64,000 nucleotides of DNA, from the NCBI RefSeq assembly GCF_000761215.1, contig NZ_CP009438.1:3279001-3343000 (forward strand). The letters are read 5' to 3'. The stretch's first letter is position 1. Every line of letters starts with the position of its first letter. This DNA is from Streptomyces glaucescens. Lineage in GTDB: Bacteria > Actinomycetota > Actinomycetes > Streptomycetales > Streptomycetaceae. Shown piece by piece: positions 1 through 9,125 of the stretch. The position numbers were made by a program, and so were the translations under genes. Below the pieces are notes generated by a model that worked only from the letters and a program-made list of their open reading frames with translations, was not told the DNA's origin and ran no database searches.

Positions 1-742
1 CGTCGCGGTCGCCGCCGATCCAGGTGCCGAAGGTGAGGGGGCGGGTGTCGTCGGGGAGGGTGACGCCGACGCGTTCGAGTTCGGCGGTGAGGTCCTCCAG
101 GACGTCGCCGACGGCGTTCGCGTGGAGTTCGTCGAGGTAGTAGATCGCGTTGCGGGCCTCGTCGGCCGGCTCGGGGCGGACGACGCGCAGTTCGTCGGTC
201 TGCCACACGAGGTCGATGTTCTCGGCGAGCCGGACGTCGTGGCGGCGCCGGTCGGAGTCGAGGACGGGGGTGTCCAGCAGGGCGGCGATCCGGCGGAGCT
301 TGTTGAGGACCGAGCGGCGGGCGGCCTCGGTGGGGTGGGCGGTGAAGACGGGCCGCACGTTGAGGTTGCGGACCGTCTCGCGCAGGTGTTCGGGGTCGGC
401 GTCCTTGAGCCGGTCGGCCGTGCGGGAGAGCAGGCCTCCCTCGGCGGCCCGCTTGGCGCGCAGCTCGCGGCCCCGGTGGACCTGCTCGGTGACGTTGGCC
501 AGGTGGAAGTAGGTGGAGAAGGCGCGGACCAGCTTGGCCGCGGTCTCCAGTTCCGTGCCGCGCAGCAGCTCGGCGGCGGCCTCGCCGTCCTCTCGGGTGA
601 GGCGGCGTACCTTCTCGACGAGGTCCAGCAGCTCCGGGCCCTCCTGCCGCACCAGGGTCTCACCGAGGAGATCACCCAGCCGGCGGATGTCGGCGCGCAG
701 TGCGCTGCTGTTCGTCGTGGTCTGGTCGTCGGCACTGCTCAC
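1..742 (-). CDS. ppc: Phosphoenolpyruvate carboxylase, N-terminal part (runs off the window)
   Basis: Cytoplasmic anaplerotic enzyme that carboxylates PEP with bicarbonate to oxaloacetate. Only about 247 N-terminal residues are present; the gene continues past position 1. The last residues, about 239-247, read FGTWIGGDRD, the PEP carboxylase signature around the substrate-binding region. The start is GTG at 742 (VSSADDQTTT...), ahead of the helical stretch LRADIRRLGDLLGETL typical of the family N terminus. It is divergent from the desaturase gene across about 285 bp. The family identification is firm from this motif; regulation cannot be judged from what is visible. Confidence 0.93.
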   Translation of the reverse strand, partial: MSSADDQTTTNSSALRADIRRLGDLLGETLVRQEGPELLDLVEKVRRLTREDGEAAAELLRGTELETAAKLVRAFSTYFHLANVTEQVHRGRELRAKRAAEGGLLSRTADRLKDADPEHLRETVRNLNVRPVFTAHPTEAARRSVLNKLRRIAALLDTPVLDSDRRRHDVRLAENIDLVWQTDELRVVRPEPADEARNAIYYLDELHANAVGDVLEDLTAELERVGVTLPDDTRPLTFGTWIGGDRD

Positions 743-956
743 AGGTGCGGCTCCTTGCAGTGTTGAAGCTCGTCTGGGAGGGGAACCCGGACGGCGTCTC
801 GCGCGGCGGCTGCCGCATACGGGCCGGACATCCGGGAAGTAAACAGAGCGGACCGCGCTGTCCGACCGACTCCAAGGATAGGTGTCCACGCGGACGCGCA
901 GAGCTTCGGGCTCTTGCCGCCGTGCGCGGCACTGACATACTTACGACGCCGTAGGT

Positions 957-968
957 TACGGAACCGTA
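957..968. promoter_or_regulatory. Palindromic operator candidate upstream of the desaturase-TetR operon
   Basis: TACGG-AA-CCGTA is a perfect 5-bp inverted repeat with a 2-bp centre, about 60 bp before the desaturase ATG, just where a promoter is expected (a CTGACA hexamer lies at 932-937). The second gene of the operon encodes a TetR protein, so autoregulation through this site is a reasonable inference. No experiment is implied. Confidence 0.45.
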
Positions 969-1027
969 GGGAGCGCTCGGTTCCCGGACCGCGGCTTCCA
1001 CAACCCTCGACCCCACAGGGGACGCCC

Positions 1028-2041
1028 ATGACCCCACGTTCCGATGTGATCGACGACGCGCCGAAGTCGACCTCCGAGACCGCGACGATGCCGTCCGCCA
1101 CGCTGGGCGGCGAGAAGAAGCGGTCCGTCGAGCAGATCACCCTGCTGCTGTTCATCGTCGTCCCGTTCCTCGCGCTGCTGGCGGCCGTGCCGCTGGCGTG
1201 GGGCTGGGGCGTGAGCTGGCTGGACCTCGGTCTGCTGGTCTTCTTCTACTACCTCGGCTGCCACGGCATCACGATCGGGTTCCACCGGCACTTCACCCAC
1301 GGCTCCTTCAAGGCCAAGCGCCCGTTGAAGATCGCGCTGGCGATCGCCGGGTCGATGGCGGTGGAGGGCCCGCTGGTGCGCTGGGTGGCCGACCACCGCA
1401 AGCACCACAAGTACTCCGACGCGGAGGGCGACCCGCACTCCCCGTGGAAGTACGGCGAGACGGTGCCGGCGCTGATCAAGGGCCTCTGGTGGGCCCACAT
1501 CGGATGGATGTTCGACGAAGAGCAGACTCCGCAGGACAAGTACGCCCCGGATCTGATCAAGGACAGGACGCTGCGCACGATCTCCCGGCAGTTCGTGCTG
1601 TGGACGATCGTCTCGCTGGGCCTGCCCGCGCTGATCGGCGGCCTGGTCACGATGTCGTGGTGGGGCGCGTTCACCGCCTTCTTCTGGGGGTCCCTCGTGC
1701 GGGTGGCGCTCCTGCACCACGTGACGTGGTCGATCAACTCGATCTGCCACGCGGTCGGCAAGCGCCCGTTCAAGTCGCGCGACCGCTCGGGCAACGTGTG
1801 GTGGCTGGCGATCCTGTCCTGCGGCGAGTCCTGGCACAACCTGCACCACGCGGACCCGACCTCGGCGCGCCACGGTGTGATGCGCGGCCAGCTGGACTCC
1901 TCCGCCCGGCTGATCCGCTGGTTCGAGCAACTGGGCTGGGCGTACGACGTGCGCTGGCCGTCACGCTCGCGTATCGATTCCCGGCGCAGCACCGGCGAAG
2001 ACGGCTCCCGGCGCCGGAAGGAGACCGCCGAGGCGGCATGA
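1028..2041 (+). CDS. Membrane fatty acid (acyl-CoA delta-9 type) desaturase
   Basis: Di-iron integral membrane desaturase of about 337 residues that introduces a double bond into acyl chains and so tunes membrane fluidity. The three histidine boxes of the family are all present: HRHFTH near residue 85, HRKHHKYSD near 123 and HNLHHADP near 270. Hydrophobic segments flank them (for example LLLFIVVPFLALLAAVPLAW). The ATG at 1028 is preferred because upstream in-frame sequence lies in the promoter zone; an internal ATG at 1088 is an alternative. The stop overlaps the next gene's ATG (ATGA), so translation of the TetR gene is probably coupled. The exact acyl substrate cannot be told from sequence. 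Confidence 0.92.
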   Translation: MTPRSDVIDDAPKSTSETATMPSATLGGEKKRSVEQITLLLFIVVPFLALLAAVPLAWGWGVSWLDLGLLVFFYYLGCHGITIGFHRHFTHGSFKAKRPLKIALAIAGSMAVEGPLVRWVADHRKHHKYSDAEGDPHSPWKYGETVPALIKGLWWAHIGWMFDEEQTPQDKYAPDLIKDRTLRTISRQFVLWTIVSLGLPALIGGLVTMSWWGAFTAFFWGSLVRVALLHHVTWSINSICHAVGKRPFKSRDRSGNVWWLAILSCGESWHNLHHADPTSARHGVMRGQLDSSARLIRWFEQLGWAYDVRWPSRSRIDSRRSTGEDGSRRRKETAEAA

Positions 2042-2715
2042 TGGACGCCGTGGCGACCGACTCCAGCAGTACCTCGAACAGTGACAAGCCGCGGCGGACC
2101 CGCCGCACCCGGATGACCGGAGCGGAGCGGCGCCAGCAGCTGCTGGAGATCGGTCGCACCCTCTTCGCCGCGAAGGGCTTCGAGGGCACGTCGGTGGAGG
2201 AGATCGCCGCGAAGGCGGGCGTCTCCAAGCCGGTGGTGTACGAGCACTTCGGCGGCAAGGAGGGGCTGTACGCGGTCGTCGTGGACCGTGAGATGCGCCG
2301 CCTGCTGGAGATGGTGACCGGGTCGCTGACCGCCGGGCACCCGCGTGAACTCCTCGAACAGGCGGCGTTCGCCCTTCTGGACTACATCGAGGAGTACACG
2401 GACGGCTTCCGGATCCTCGTCCGCGACTCCCCCATCCCCCAGTCGACGGGTTCCTTCGCCTCGCTGATCTCCGACATCGCCACCCAGGTGGAGGACATCC
2501 TCGGCAAGGAGTTCAAGAGCCGCGGCTTCGACCCGAAGCTGGCCCCGCTCTACGCCCAGGCCCTGGTCGGCATGGTCGCCCTGACCGGCCAGTGGTGGCT
2601 GGAGGTCCGCCGCCCGAAGAAGGCGGAGGTGGCGGCGCACCTGGTGAACCTGGCGTGGCACGGCCTGGACGGGATGGAGCCGAAGCCGCGGCTGATAGGC
2701 CACCGCAAGAGCTGA
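2038..2715 (+). CDS. TetR-family regulator, second gene of the desaturase operon
   Basis: A 225-residue repressor-type protein. An Arg/Lys-rich N-terminal tail (KPRRTRRTRMT) is followed by a TetR helix-turn-helix at about residues 28-75: LLEIGRTLFAAKGFEGTSV, EEIAAKAGVSKPVVYEHFG, then KEGLYAVVVDREM. The C-terminal half is the ligand-binding and dimer region. ATG at 2038 overlaps the desaturase stop by 4 bp; the second Met at 2041 is an alternative. Sharing a transcript with the desaturase suggests it senses a fatty-acyl signal and controls desaturation, probably including its own operon through the palindrome at 957-968. Ligand and regulon are inference. Confidence 0.92.
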   Translation: MMDAVATDSSSTSNSDKPRRTRRTRMTGAERRQQLLEIGRTLFAAKGFEGTSVEEIAAKAGVSKPVVYEHFGGKEGLYAVVVDREMRRLLEMVTGSLTAGHPRELLEQAAFALLDYIEEYTDGFRILVRDSPIPQSTGSFASLISDIATQVEDILGKEFKSRGFDPKLAPLYAQALVGMVALTGQWWLEVRRPKKAEVAAHLVNLAWHGLDGMEPKPRLIGHRKS

Positions 2716-2833
2716 GGCCCCGTCCGGCGGGACGTTCTCACGCGGGTGTCTCGCCGGGGGCCGGGCGGCCGCTCTCCGCGGGGGGCCGGCCGCCCAGCGC
2801 CCCGCAGGCCGCCCGCCCAGCGCCCTGCGGTTG

Positions 2834-3649
2834 TCACGCCTGGCGCCCGCCCTCCTTGCGGGCCACCGCGAAGACCCGGCGGAAGGGGAACGGGGTGCCG
2901 TGCCGGGTCGCCGGGTACGCCTCGCGCAGTGCCTCGCGGTAGGCGCGGACGAACTCCTCCCGCGCCCCGGGGTCGGTGTCGAGCGCGGTGAGGACCGGGC
3001 GCAGGGCGGTGCCCCGCACCCAGTCCAGGACCGGGTCCTCGCCCGCCAGCAGGTGGACGTACGTCGTCTCCCAGGCGTCGGTGTCGCAGCCGAGGGCGGT
3101 CAGGCGGTTCAGGTACTCCACCGGTGTGTGCACGGCGTCCTCGTGGCGCAGGGCCCCGGCCAGCCGGTCCCGCCAGCGGGGTGCGTGCGCGAGTTCGCGC
3201 AGCAGGCGGTGGCTGGGCGCGTCGAAGTTGCCGGGGATCTGGAAGGCCAGCGTGCCGCCGGGTGCCAGCCCGGCGATCCAGTCGGCGAAGAGGTCGGCGT
3301 GCCCGGGGACCCAGTGCAGGGTGGCGTTGCTGATGATCAGGTCGTGCGGCTCGGCGGGAGTCCAGGTGCGGATGTCGGCGTGGGCGAAGTCCAGCCGGCC
3401 GCCGCCGGTGACCTCTCCCGGCCGGGTCCGGGCGAGCATCTCGGGTGAGTTGTCGTAGCCCGTGACGTGGGCGGTGGGCCAGCGGCGGGCGAGCAGTGCG
3501 GTGACGTTGCCGGGTCCGCAGCCGAGGTCGGCGATGCGCGGCGGGTCGCCGGGGAGGCCGGGGACGCGGGCGAGGAGGTCGGTGAAGGGCCGGGCGCGGT
3601 GGCCCGCGTGGCGCAGGTACTGGGCCGGGTCCCAGGCGGGGGCGGGCAT
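2834..3649 (-). CDS. tam: Trans-aconitate 2-methyltransferase (SAM-dependent)
   Basis: Class I SAM methyltransferase of 271 residues. Motif I reads IADLGCGPGNVTALLARRWP at about residues 38-57, followed by VTGYDNSPEMLARTRPG (acidic motif II) and LIISNATLHWVPG. Overall it matches Tam, which methylates trans-aconitate, a spontaneous isomer of cis-aconitate that inhibits aconitase. The ATG at 3649 has an AGGAGG sequence just upstream. It is divergent from a MarR gene with a perfect palindrome between them. This is the arrangement described for tam-tamR in S. coelicolor, where TamR responds to citrate and trans-aconitate. Confidence 0.92.
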   Translation of the reverse strand: MPAPAWDPAQYLRHAGHRARPFTDLLARVPGLPGDPPRIADLGCGPGNVTALLARRWPTAHVTGYDNSPEMLARTRPGEVTGGGRLDFAHADIRTWTPAEPHDLIISNATLHWVPGHADLFADWIAGLAPGGTLAFQIPGNFDAPSHRLLRELAHAPRWRDRLAGALRHEDAVHTPVEYLNRLTALGCDTDAWETTYVHLLAGEDPVLDWVRGTALRPVLTALDTDPGAREEFVRAYREALREAYPATRHGTPFPFRRVFAVARKEGGRQA

Positions 3650-3694
3650 GCGGGGCCTCCTGTCGTCGACGGTTCCACACTGCCCCGCCGGGTA

Positions 3695-3708
3695 TCTTGA
3701 CGTCAAGA
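3695..3708. promoter_or_regulatory. MarR/TamR operator: perfect 14-bp palindrome
   Basis: TCTTGACGTCAAGA is a perfect inverted repeat in the 94-bp gap between tam and tamR. Read on the minus strand it contains TTGACG, usable as the tam -35, so a bound MarR dimer would block tam transcription directly. Palindromes of this type are typical of MarR operators. On the plus strand TACACT at 3731-3736 ends 7 nt before the tamR ATG. Confidence 0.8.
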
Positions 3709-3743
3709 GACTTCACGTCGACACAACCACTACACTGATCGTC

Positions 3744-4241
3744 ATGGAGGACGAGGTCGATCGGCTGGTCGCAGCGTGGCGCCGGGAGCGCCCGGACCTC
3801 GACGTGGAACCGCTCGAGGTGCTCAGCCGGGTGAGCAGGCTCGCCCGGCACCTGGACCGCGCACGCCGGCTGGCCTTCGCCGAGCACAGTCTGGAGCCCT
3901 GGGAGTTCGACGTGCTCACCGCCCTCCGGCGCGCGGGCACGCCCTACCAGCTCTCGCCCGGCCAGCTGCTGACGCAGACCCTGGTCACCTCCGGCACGAT
4001 GACCAACCGGATCGACCGGCTCGCCAAGAAGGGCCTGGTCGAACGGCTGCCCGATCCCAGCGACCGGCGCGGCGTGCTGGTCCGGCTCACCGCCGAGGGC
4101 CGCGACCGCGCCGACCAGGCACTGGCCGGACTGCTGGACCAGGAGCGGGCCATCCTGGCCGAGCTGTCCCGGGCCCAGCGCGGTGAGCTGGCCGCCCTGC
4201 TACGCCAGCTGACCGCCCCGTTCGACAACATCCCCGGTTAG
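3744..4241 (+). CDS. tamR: MarR-family regulator (TamR type)
   Basis: A 165-residue winged-helix regulator. The DNA-binding region is visible as LEPWEFDVLTALRRAG, then the recognition-helix part LVTSGTMTNRIDRLAKKGLV and the wing ERLPDPSDRRGVLVRLT. Long N- and C-terminal helices form the dimer interface. By position and family it matches TamR, which binds the tam-tamR intergenic site and is released by citrate-type ligands. The ATG at 3744 follows a TACACT -10 by only 7 nt, with no Shine-Dalgarno sequence, so a leaderless mRNA is likely. Its 3' end overlaps the convergent response regulator gene by 42 bp. Confidence 0.9.
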   Translation: MEDEVDRLVAAWRRERPDLDVEPLEVLSRVSRLARHLDRARRLAFAEHSLEPWEFDVLTALRRAGTPYQLSPGQLLTQTLVTSGTMTNRIDRLAKKGLVERLPDPSDRRGVLVRLTAEGRDRADQALAGLLDQERAILAELSRAQRGELAALLRQLTAPFDNIPG

Positions 4242-4976
4242 GTCGGCCGGCCCGACCCCGGCCCGCCGGGCGAGCGCCACGGCGGCCAGCGTCGAGTGCA
4301 CCCCCAGCTTGCCCAGCACGTTCTGCATGTGCGTCCGCACGGTGTGCGGGCTGAGGAACAGCCGCTCGGCGACCGCCTTGCGGCCCAGCCCCGCCACCAT
4401 GCAGCGCAGCACCTCCCGCTCCCGCGGGGTCAGCGACTCCACCAGCCGCTCGCTCTCGGTGCGGTGCCGGCGGGCCGCGGTCAGCTCGCGCAGCACCCCG
4501 GTGAGCAGCGCGGGCGGCAGATGGGTCTCGTCCCGCAGCACCCCGCGGATCACGGTGAGCAGCCGGGACAGCGAACAGTCCTTGGCGACCCACCCCGAGG
4601 CGCCCGCCTGGAGCGCCAGCGCCGCCCGGCGGGGATCGTCCTTCTCCGCGAGCACCACGATCCGCACCCCGGGCTGCGCCGTGCGCACCCCGGCGACCAG
4701 GGAGATCCCGTCCACTGCGCCGTCCTCGCCGCCGTCCCGCTGCGCGGGCACGGCCGCCACCGCGGGCCGTATGCCGGGAACGCCGCCCAGGTCGGCGTCG
4801 ACGAGCAGCACGTCGAACCGCCGGCCGTCGGCCGCGGCCCGCTCCAGGCAGCGCAGCGCGGCCGGGCCGCTGCCCGCCGCGGACACCTCGACGTCCGGCT
4901 CCGCGGCCAGGGCCGCCGCCAGCGACTCGGCGAAGATGCGGTGGTCGTCGACGACCAGGACTCGGATGCGAACCAC
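4200..4976 (-). CDS. Orphan LuxR/NarL-type response regulator
   Basis: A 258-residue two-domain regulator. The receiver starts at RVLVVDDHRIFAESL, with acidic pair D10/D11, the likely phosphoacceptor D60 in LLVDADLGG, and GASGWVAKD near its end. A linker then leads to a LuxR-type helix-turn-helix at about residues 190-245: LTPREREVLRCMVAG, AVAERLFLSPHTVRTHMQNVLGKLGV. The segment between D60 and GVRIVVLAEKDD is longer than usual. No histidine kinase lies nearby, so the partner is unknown. Start is GTG at 4976. The 3' end overlaps tamR tail to tail. Confidence 0.9.
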   Translation of the reverse strand: MVRIRVLVVDDHRIFAESLAAALAAEPDVEVSAAGSGPAALRCLERAAADGRRFDVLLVDADLGGVPGIRPAVAAVPAQRDGGEDGAVDGISLVAGVRTAQPGVRIVVLAEKDDPRRAALALQAGASGWVAKDCSLSRLLTVIRGVLRDETHLPPALLTGVLRELTAARRHRTESERLVESLTPREREVLRCMVAGLGRKAVAERLFLSPHTVRTHMQNVLGKLGVHSTLAAVALARRAGVGPADLTGDVVERGGQLA

Positions 4977-5226
4977 TGAATACCCCCACTGGTCCGGACA
5001 GACCCGGAGAACGAAAGCGCCGGCGCGGGTACGACGTCCACATGGCCGCGGCGACCACGACCGCACGGCCGCCGCCGTGCCGTGACCGCTGCCTCGCACG
5101 GGGGCGCCGTACCCGACTTCGACTCGCCCCCTGAACAGCACCGGCCCCCACCGGTGCCGATCCTCAGAGTACGGGCGGGGGGCCACGGCGGAAGGCTATT
5201 TGCAGAACTGGCGGTCCGGCGCGTTT

Positions 5227-5697
5227 ATGGTGAGCCGCATGTTTCGTCTTGAGACAGAAGTCGACAGGGTCCGACGCGATCTCCTCCGCTCACGGCTGGC
5301 CGACACCAACGCCGCGGCCTCCCCGGTCGTGGCGGCGCTGCGGGGTACGCCGGGGGAGCGCGAGACCCCGTTGCACGTCTGGGCGTCGGACGAGGCCGGG
5401 GGGCTGGCGGGCGGACTGGTCGGGCACACCTGGGCGACCTGGCTGCAGGTGACGTACCTGTGGGTGGACGAACGGCACCGGGGGGCGGGCCTGGGCGGCC
5501 GGCTGCTGGGCGAGGCGGAGCGGATCGCCCGCGACGAACGCGGCTGCGCGGCCGCGCGGCTGGAGACCTGGGACTTCCAGGCCCCGGAGTTCTACCGCAA
5601 GCAGGGCTACGAGGTGGTGGGCGTGATCCCCGACTATCCGCCGGGGATCACCGAGTACACCCTGGTGAAGCGGTTCCGGACGGCGGGTTCCCGCTGA
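5227..5697 (+). CDS. GNAT-family N-acetyltransferase
   Basis: An acetyl-CoA-dependent acyltransferase fold of about 156 residues. The acetyl-CoA binding motif A reads VDERHRGAGLGGRLLGEAERIA (R-x-x-G-x-G/A), preceded by the beta-strand VTYLWV and followed by AARLETWDFQAPEFYRKQGYEVV, the usual motif B. The substrate cannot be inferred. Start choice is uncertain: ATG 5227, GTG 5230 and ATG 5239 are all in frame and none has a good Shine-Dalgarno sequence; the similarity-like core begins MFRLETEVD at 5239. It stands alone between the response regulator and the gal operon, transcribed towards galK. Confidence 0.85.
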   Translation: MVSRMFRLETEVDRVRRDLLRSRLADTNAAASPVVAALRGTPGERETPLHVWASDEAGGLAGGLVGHTWATWLQVTYLWVDERHRGAGLGGRLLGEAERIARDERGCAAARLETWDFQAPEFYRKQGYEVVGVIPDYPPGITEYTLVKRFRTAGSR

Positions 5698-5746
5698 ACC
5701 CGCTCCCGGCGCGGCGCGCTGCGGCGCGGCGCCAGGAGTGTCCGCC

Positions 5747-6900
<1,154 letters not shown>

Positions 6901-6904
<4 letters not shown>

Positions 6905-7878
6905 TGCTCCCTCGCGTTGCCTGCGGTCTGCTGCGCGAACTCCCACGCGTCCGCGACGATGCCCGCGAGGTCGGCGCGGGACGGGGTCCAGCCCAGCTTC
7001 GCGCGGGCGGTGTCCGCGGAGGCGACCAGGACCGCGGGGTCGCCGCCGCGGCGGGGCGCGGGGACCTCCGGGATGGGGTGGCCGGTGACCCGGCGGGCGG
7101 TCTCGATGACCTCGCGGACGGAGAAGCCGTTGCCGTTGCCGAGGTTGCAGATCAGGTGCTCGCCGGGCCGCGCGGCCTTCAGGGCCAGCAGGTGGGCCTC
7201 GGCGAGGTCGGCGACGTGGATGTAGTCGCGGACGCAGGTGCCGTCCGGGGTCGGGTAGTCGTCGCCGTAGACGGAGATGGCGTCGCGGCGGCCCTGGGCG
7301 ACCTGGAGGACCAGCGGGATGAGGTGGGACTCGGGGTCGTGGCGCTCGCCGTACTCGCCGTAGGCGCCGGCCACGTTGAAGTAGCGCAGCGAGACCGCGC
7401 CGAGGCCGTGGGCCTTCGCCTCACCGGTGATCATGTGATCGACGGCGAGCTTGGACGCCCCGTAGGGGGAGGTGGGGGCGGTCGGGTCGGTCTCGGTGAT
7501 CGGTGTGCTGACGGGCTCGCCGTAGGTGGCCGCCGTGGAGGAGAAGACCAGTGTGCGCACGCCCGCCTCGCGCATCGCGCCGAGCAGGGCGAGGGTGCCG
7601 CCGACGTTGTTGTCCCAGTACTTCTCCGGCTTCACCACCGACTCGCCGACCTGGGAGAAGGCGGCGAAGTGGAGCACGGCGTCGTAGGAGGGGTCGAGCC
7701 ACTTGGCGGCGTCGCGGATGTCGCCCTCGACGAAGGCGGCGCCGGCGGGCACGCCCTCGCGGAAGCCGGTGGAGAGGTTGTCCAGGACGGTGACCTCGGC
7801 GCCCGCCTCCAGCAGATGCTGGGCGACGACACTGCCGACGTATCCCGCGCCACCGGTGACCAGGTACTTACCGCTCAT
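6901..7878 (-). CDS. galE: UDP-glucose 4-epimerase
   Basis: A 325-residue extended short-chain dehydrogenase that interconverts UDP-galactose and UDP-glucose using bound NAD. The Rossmann motif [20 protein letters not shown] is at the N terminus, then [10 protein letters not shown]. The catalytic Tyr-x-x-x-Lys appears as SPYGASK, preceded by [13 protein letters not shown] at 7878 shares its A with the galT stop (TGATG) and is preferred over an adjacent in-frame TTG. It sits between galT and galK with overlapping ends, so the three enzymes are made together. Confidence 0.96.
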
Positions 7879-8936
7879 CAACTCGCTACCTCTCGCAGTC
7901 GCTCGGCCGCGCGCTCCGGCGGCACGTCGTTGATGAAGACGCTCATGCCGGACTCGGAACCCGCGAGAAACTTCAGCTTGCCGGAAGTCCTTCGGACGGT
8001 GAAAAGCTCCAGGTGGAGCGCGAAGTCGTCCCGGGTGACGCCGTCGAACTCCGCCAGCGGGCCGAACGGGGCCTGGTGCCAGGCCGCGATGTACGGCGTG
8101 GGCGGTTCACCTTCACCGAAGATCCGGTCGAAGCGCCTCAAGAGTTCCAGATAAACCTGGGGGAACTCTGAGCGCGCGTCCTCGTCGAGGGCGAGCAGAT
8201 CGGGCACGCGGCGCTTCGGGTACAGGTGGACCTCGTACGGCCAGTGCGCGGCGTACGGGACGAAGGCCGCCCAGTGTTCACCCTCAAGGACGACCCGCTC
8301 ACCGGCCAGCTCACGCTCCAGTACGGCGTCGAACAGGTTCTCCCCGCCGGAGGCGTCCTTGTGGGCGGCGAGCGAACGCAGCATCAGGGCGGTGCGCGGG
8401 GTGGTGAACGGGTAGGCGTAGATCTGGCCGTGCGGGTGCTGGAGCGTGACCCCGATCTCGGCTCCGCGGTTCTCGAAGCAGAACACCTGTTCCACGGAGG
8501 GCAGATGGGAGAGCTCCGACGTCCGGTCGGTCCAGGCGTCCAGGACCAGCCGCGCCTGCTCCTCGCTCAGGTCGGCGAAGGACGAGGTGTGGTCGGAGGT
8601 GAAGCAGACGACCTCGCAGCGGCCGGAGTCGCCCGCCAGCGAGGGGAAACGGTTCTCGAAGACGACGACGTCGTACGAGGAGCCGGGGATCTCGCTCAGC
8701 CGCTCGCCCTCGGACGGGCACAGCGGGCATTCGTCGGCCGGCGGGTGGTAGGTGCGGCCCTGCCGGTGCGAGGCGATGGCGACCGAGTCGCCGAGCAGGT
8801 CGTCGTGGCGGACCTCGGAGGTCGTCACGGTCGGGTCCAGCGGACGGCGGTCGACGGCGTTGCGGACGGTGTCGTCGCGCAGGTCGTAGTAGATCAGCTC
8901 ACGACCGTCGGCCAGCCTGGTCGAGGTCTTCTTCAC
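7878..8936 (-). CDS. galT: Galactose-1-phosphate uridylyltransferase
   Basis: A 352-residue HIT-superfamily enzyme that transfers UMP from UDP-glucose to galactose-1-phosphate. Visible features are the zinc-binding pair in ADECPLCPS near residue 68 and the active-site histidine motif [12 protein letters not shown], with the partner motif [14 protein letters not shown] [13 protein letters not shown] further on. It is the first gene of the gal operon. Start GTG 8936 has GAGGAG upstream. The 189-bp divergent gap to the symporter gene contains a candidate promoter for each direction. Confidence 0.95.
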   Translation of the reverse strand: MKKTSTRLADGRELIYYDLRDDTVRNAVDRRPLDPTVTTSEVRHDDLLGDSVAIASHRQGRTYHPPADECPLCPSEGERLSEIPGSSYDVVVFENRFPSLAGDSGRCEVVCFTSDHTSSFADLSEEQARLVLDAWTDRTSELSHLPSVEQVFCFENRGAEIGVTLQHPHGQIYAYPFTTPRTALMLRSLAAHKDASGGENLFDAVLERELAGERVVLEGEHWAAFVPYAAHWPYEVHLYPKRRVPDLLALDEDARSEFPQVYLELLRRFDRIFGEGEPPTPYIAAWHQAPFGPLAEFDGVTRDDFALHLELFTVRRTSGKLKFLAGSESGMSVFINDVPPERAAERLREVAS

Positions 8937-8996
8937 CGCGGACTCCTCATTCGAGCCACCCCATCACGTACCCACTCATCAAACAGAACCAAACAC

Positions 8997-9025
8997 ATCG
9001 AAACACAACTCACCACGGCCGTCAA
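8997..9025 (-). promoter_or_regulatory. Candidate gal operon promoter (galP1 position)
   Basis: On the minus strand TTGACG (9020-9025) and TTCGAT (8997-9002) are separated by exactly 17 nt, about 60 bp before galT. The surrounding minus strand is T/G-rich with repeated TGTTTGAT-like hexamers or octamers. In S. lividans the galactose-inducible, glucose-repressed galP1 lies at this position and is linked to repeated hexamers; assignment here is by position and eye. Confidence 0.5.
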
Positions 9026-9058
9026 CATCACAATCAAACAAAGAGCGTCATCGGGAGT

Positions 9059-9088
9059 GTTCAATTGCTGAACGCGGAGGCGTAGGTT
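9059..9088 (+). promoter_or_regulatory. Candidate promoter and operator for the sodium/solute symporter
   Basis: TTCAAT (9060-9065) and TAGGTT (9083-9088) are spaced by 17 nt. The -35 lies inside the inverted repeat GTTCA-ATTGC-TGAAC at 9059-9073. A repressor bound there would block the symporter and sit about 60 bp from the opposing gal promoter. Confidence 0.5.
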
Positions 9089-9125
9089 CCGCCACGGATC
9101 AGTTCGCGCAACGAAGCGAGAATTC

